The notes under the pieces: generated by a model
What the model saw: the letters and a program-made list of their open reading frames with translations, nothing else
The model's database searches: none
Told to the model about the DNA's origin: nothing
Assembly: GCA_004335835.1 (NCBI GenBank)
Contig: RWJK01000905.1
Span: 62,001-126,000 of the forward strand
Reading direction: 5' to 3'
Length of the DNA: 64,000 nucleotides
Source: Scenedesmus sp. ARA3
Taxonomy: Eukaryota > Chlorophyta > Chlorophyceae > Sphaeropleales > Scenedesmaceae
In this document: positions 60,469 to 64,000 of the stretch, piece after piece
How the letters are laid out: every line of letters begins with the position of its first letter
Position numbering within the stretch: the first letter of the stretch is position 1
Program-made: the position numbers and the translations under genes

Positions 60469-63400
60469 CTACTGCTGCATGGGCTGCGGCGCAACATCAT
60501 CAGCTGCTGCTGACACAACTGCAGGCACTGCTGCAGCGTCCTGCTCTAGCACGGCAGCAGCAGTAGGTTGAGCAGCAGCTGCTTCTGCTGCAGCTTCTGC
60601 TGCTGCTGGCATTGCCGCCGGCGCTTTCACCTCTGGCTCAGCTGCTGCAGCCGGCGCTGCTGCTGCTGGCTCCTGCGTGTGCTGCTCCGGCGTCGCTGCT
60701 GCTGCTGCTACTGCTGCCACAGGGCTAGGTGAGGCAGGAGCTCCCTTAGAGGGCGGCCCCATCACACCATGCTGCCCCAGCTTCAGCTTCAGCTTGTGCT
60801 TGGTCTGATGCTGCTGCTGCTGCCCCGCTGCTGCCTCCCCATCCACCTCCATTGCATCTGCTGCAGCAGGGGTGCCAGCTGCCTCACCCCCTGCTGCTGC
60901 TGCCGCTGCCGGCACAGGGCTCGCTGCTGCGTCCCCGCCTGCTGCTGCTGCAGCCTCCTTGCCTGCAGGAGACTCCAGGCCCTGCCTCCAGCCGGCCATA
61001 GCCTTCTCAAAGCGCTCCTTGTCCTCATTGCTGCGCTGCATGTATGGCTGCCGCTCCACGTCCAAGGTTTTGTTCCAGCGCTCGCCAACAGCTCTGCTAA
61101 TCTCCTGGGGCACTGCATTGGGCCCCAGCTCCGCCTTGACCAGCGGCCACTGCTCGGCAGCAAAGAAGTTGAAGGCCGTCTGCGAGCAGCAGCAGCAGCG
61201 AGTGCCGCAGCAGGAGGGCAACTGAGTATGACGGACTGCAGGGTTTGCGATGGCCGAGGATGTGCGTGTGGCACAGGGCAGCACAGCATGTACACTCCAG
61301 CATACTGCGCCGCCCAGAAGAGCACCGACCAACATGCCGCCACACTAACACCATGCATGCCACGTACTGAACCTCCACTATGCATGCTTCGCGTGCACTG
61401 AAAGACACAGGATGAAAGTAAACAACAACACGCAACCACCGCCAGCGCACCTTTGCTGATTTGGGCTTGGAAGCCGAGCCAGGGTCAGCAGAAGGCGCAG
61501 GGCCGCGCCGCCGCTTGCCGCCCCGCTGGGCAGGCCCGCCCGCATCCCCGCCTGCTGCTGCGGCAGCGTCGCGCTTCACGCCAACGCTGCTGCCGTTTGC
61601 TGCTTTCCGCCCGCCGCCGCTGCCATCAGCAGCTGCCCCGCTGTCCTCCCGCTTCACTGCTGCTGCTGCACGGCCTGCAGCCTGCCCGGATGCGCCTGCA
61701 GCAGCTGCTGCAGCGACTGCTGTCGGGCAGTACAGGATGCCGCTGAAGCTCTGCCCTGCGATGTTGAGGCTCACAAAGTAACCGCAGTCAAAGCGAGCAT
61801 CCACGCGGCCCGTCACAGCCTGGCCAGTCAAGTCCTTGCGGGCACGGCCAGCCTTCATGAACCCCACAAGGTCGGGAGCCTTGGCTGGCGCTGCTGCTGC
61901 CCCTGCACCCCCTCGCTGCTGCGATGGACCCCGGCTGCGCTGCTGCTGCTGAGGAGGCTTCCCGCCCTCCTTGCCTGCTGCTGCTGCTGCCGGCGGCGGC
62001 GTCTTGCCGTCAGCTGCGGCCTTCCCGTTTGCCCCTGCTGCTGCTCCATCGCCTGCCTTTTTCCCGTCTGTTGCAGCGCCAGACGCTGGCGCGTCGCCTG
62101 CATCACCATCGTCGCTGTCAGCGCCATCTGTGGCAGCAATGATGGCAGCCAAGCTGGTGCCACGCCTGTTGCGCGCAGGCCTGCTGGCGCTTGCGATTGC
62201 GCCTGCTGCTGCGCCATCCTGCAGAGCAGGGTCCACTGCTCCTGCAGGAAGTTCTGGGGGCTCCTGCAGCTTCTGGCCACCCATGCCATGCTGGTACACC
62301 TGCAGGAGCATTTATACAAACAAGATAAAAAAGAAGGAAGCCACATGTTGTGAGTTCATGCATATGCTTTTGGTTTGGTGGCAGCAGCCTGCCTAAGCAC
62401 TATCTGACTGTAGTACTGGCAGACGCTAGTTTCCCTTGCAGGAAGTACCCACCGGCATGAATGTGCACATGCGCAAGCTGGCAGGCAGTGAGAGGTCAAT
62501 GTTATTCCTGTTGCCAGTTGCTGCGGCTGCAGTACTGTATGTCAGCTGTTCCTGCTGCTGCTATGGCGCACCTGCTCAAAGTGCCACAGCAGTGAGCTGT
62601 AGATGCGCTTGATGGCAGACAGGTTGACCTTTGACTGGAAGCTGAATGAGGCGATGATCTCCTGCAAGTACACAAGGCACCCGGTCAAACAGTTGACTTG
62701 ACACTGCAGACCACACTTGCTTTGTGCGTGTGCTGGGTACCCCTGGCAAACTGCTCAGCAAAAGAATCGTTGGTGAATCACTGAGACTGCTGGCATGCAA
62801 GCGTCACACAGCATGACCGTCTGGGCACTGCCTCATGCCATGACAGTTCACATTGCCGCTGCACGACCCCTTTTCTTTGGCCAACCTAGCCTGTGAGCAC
62901 TGCTTGGCCAGCATTGGTCTTGCTGCTGCCGCTACTGCACATTGTGCTTGAGTACAAACTGTGTTCACTGCAGTGATTCTACAGAGCAAGTAAACACATG
63001 TGCCGCGCATCTCCATGGCACAGCAGTGCAGTCTGGCTCCCTCCACTCACCGGCCACTTGTTGTCTGCTGTGACTGCAATGACACCACCTAGGCCCGTGA
63101 CATGCTGGTACAGCGCATGCAGGCTGAGGTCCTTTCCAGCCACTGCGCGTTTGCAGGACAGAAACAAGCGACACACAGCAAAGCAACCCGTCAGGGGAGG
63201 AGCAAGGCATATGCCTGAGGTCACCAACTGCTTGACTGAGAGCAGCCATTGTCTGCCCGCTGTTAGATGATTCAGCAGCTGTAGACGACACCCAACGCAC
63301 GTCAGACCAGTGCACATGCCACTCAAGGCCTTGTCTGTACATTGTCTAACACCTAGGCCTCAGCTGCCTGCCTGCTCCCAGCCCTGCCAGCGGTTGCCTG

Positions 63401-63637
63401 GCCGCACTTACCGGTTGGTACACGATACTTGCTCGGCCTGTACTTCTTGGGCTGCGCTGTCTGCAGCTTGGCGTTAAGATCCTGCAACAGCCTCGTGAAC
63501 AGCTCTCCATCTTCGCAAACGGCCTCCTGGCTTGCGAGGGCTGCAGGGTAGGTGGTGTGGCCATCATCATCTCCACATGAATGTTCTTTCACACCTACAG
63601 GGGCTGCAGGAGCTGCAGCCTCGACTTCTTCCGTCAT
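60469..63637 (-). CDS. ARID-HMG chromatin protein (plant HMGB9/15-like)
   Basis: Five minus-strand exons: 63637-63412, 63142-63051, 62661-62572, 62299-61451 and 61179-60469, in phase, 655 residues. ARID domain across exons 1-3: YPAALASQEAVCEDGELFTR, LSLHALYQHVTGLGGVIAV, NKWP and NLSAIKRIYSSLLWHFEQ. The family-specific middle region is VTGRVDARFDCGYFVSLNIA (about 299-318) with GILYCPT after it. A basic GGKRRRG nuclear signal lies near 400. HMG box at 420-483: TAFNFFAAEQWPLVKAELGP, PQEISRAVGERWNKTL and DKERFEKAMAGW. The order ARID, middle motif, HMG box is that of plant ARID-HMG proteins, which bind AT-rich and bent DNA in the nucleus. Long Ala/Gly/Gln linkers and an Ala/Pro/Glu tail enlarge it compared with plants (about 300-450 residues). 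No exon echoes were seen in its introns. Confidence 0.9.
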
Positions 63638-64000
63638 GCTGCTGCTGCGGGAGGTGGTTGGTGCCGGCTGACAAATGCTATCAAAATGAGGAACAGAAAA
63701 GTGTTGTTTACTCCACTGTGACCTCTCAGAGCTCCCTACAGCACCCATCTACCTCCTGTCAGACAGGCAGGGTGACCAAGCTGGTGACAGGGTGGTGCAG
63801 GGTTTGGGTGGGCTTTCGTATTGCTGTCAGCAGCTTTCCCCAACAAATAATCTACAAGCTCAAATTGTGTCAGTGTAATTTTCATGCCTAACTACAGCTG
63901 AACACAGAGTAAGGACGATCTGTTTGAACAAGTTTACTTGCACCAGCCTGGTAAGCTTGGATCAATTCCCATAACAGCTCTAAGCACATTTAGTGGATTC
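63638..64000. other. Upstream flank of the ARID-HMG gene
   Basis: Presumed promoter and leader; I see no gene or clear core element before the window ends. Confidence 0.4.

Overview
This is nuclear DNA from a eukaryotic green alga. The evidence is short and medium GT-AG introns in every conserved gene, plant-type proteins (calcium-dependent protein kinase, a SET protein of the Rubisco-methyltransferase family, an ARID-HMG protein, a plant-type damage-control phosphatase, bifunctional HisIE), heavy CAG/CTG triplet repeats and Ala/Gln/Ser-rich insertions. A core chlorophyte, possibly Scenedesmus-like, is my guess; the clade cannot be fixed from the window alone. I recognised no tRNA or rRNA gene.

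Layout: histidine biosynthesis gene HisIE (minus, cut by the left edge) diverges from a SET methyltransferase (plus, 2419-6854). A convergent gap follows, then a DUF3223/DCL-like gene (minus, 9450-10524, with a frame break), an unrecognised gene (minus, 11215-11952) and a ten-exon BTB-BACK-discoidin-like gene (minus, 15168-21726). Divergent from that is a DUF89 damage-control phosphatase (plus, 22688-26935). It converges on a 72-residue membrane-protein gene (minus, 28208-28706), which diverges from a CDPK (plus, 29704-33085). After about 6 kb of GT-rich non-coding DNA come two Gln-rich paralogues in convergent orientation (plus 40199-42058; minus 51995-53944), separated by 10 kb. The right end holds an unrecognised 112-residue protein gene (minus, 55415-57755), a weak plus-strand gene (to 59212) and an ARID-HMG chromatin protein (minus, 60469-63637). 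For the well-supported genes the exon models close with consistent phases at every junction.

Four patterns run through the window and are not explained by the gene list. (1) Almost every multi-exon gene carries direct, partial copies of its own exon edges inside the adjoining intron, often several at roughly 100-185 bp spacing. Copies of an exon's 5' edge always lie in the upstream intron and copies of its 3' edge in the downstream intron, as expected if tandem duplications repeatedly span splice junctions. I count about 45-50 such 'echoes'. (2) Sense-strand CTG tracts sit directly against the acceptors of many introns, in the polypyrimidine-tract position. (3) DNA downstream of each gene is GT-rich on the gene's own sense strand for 0.4-6 kb, and the bias flips between convergent genes. 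(4) Inverted repeats lie near the convergent boundaries.

The genes do not form one pathway; this is an ordinary mixed eukaryotic neighbourhood. The unusual material is the architecture of introns and downstream regions.
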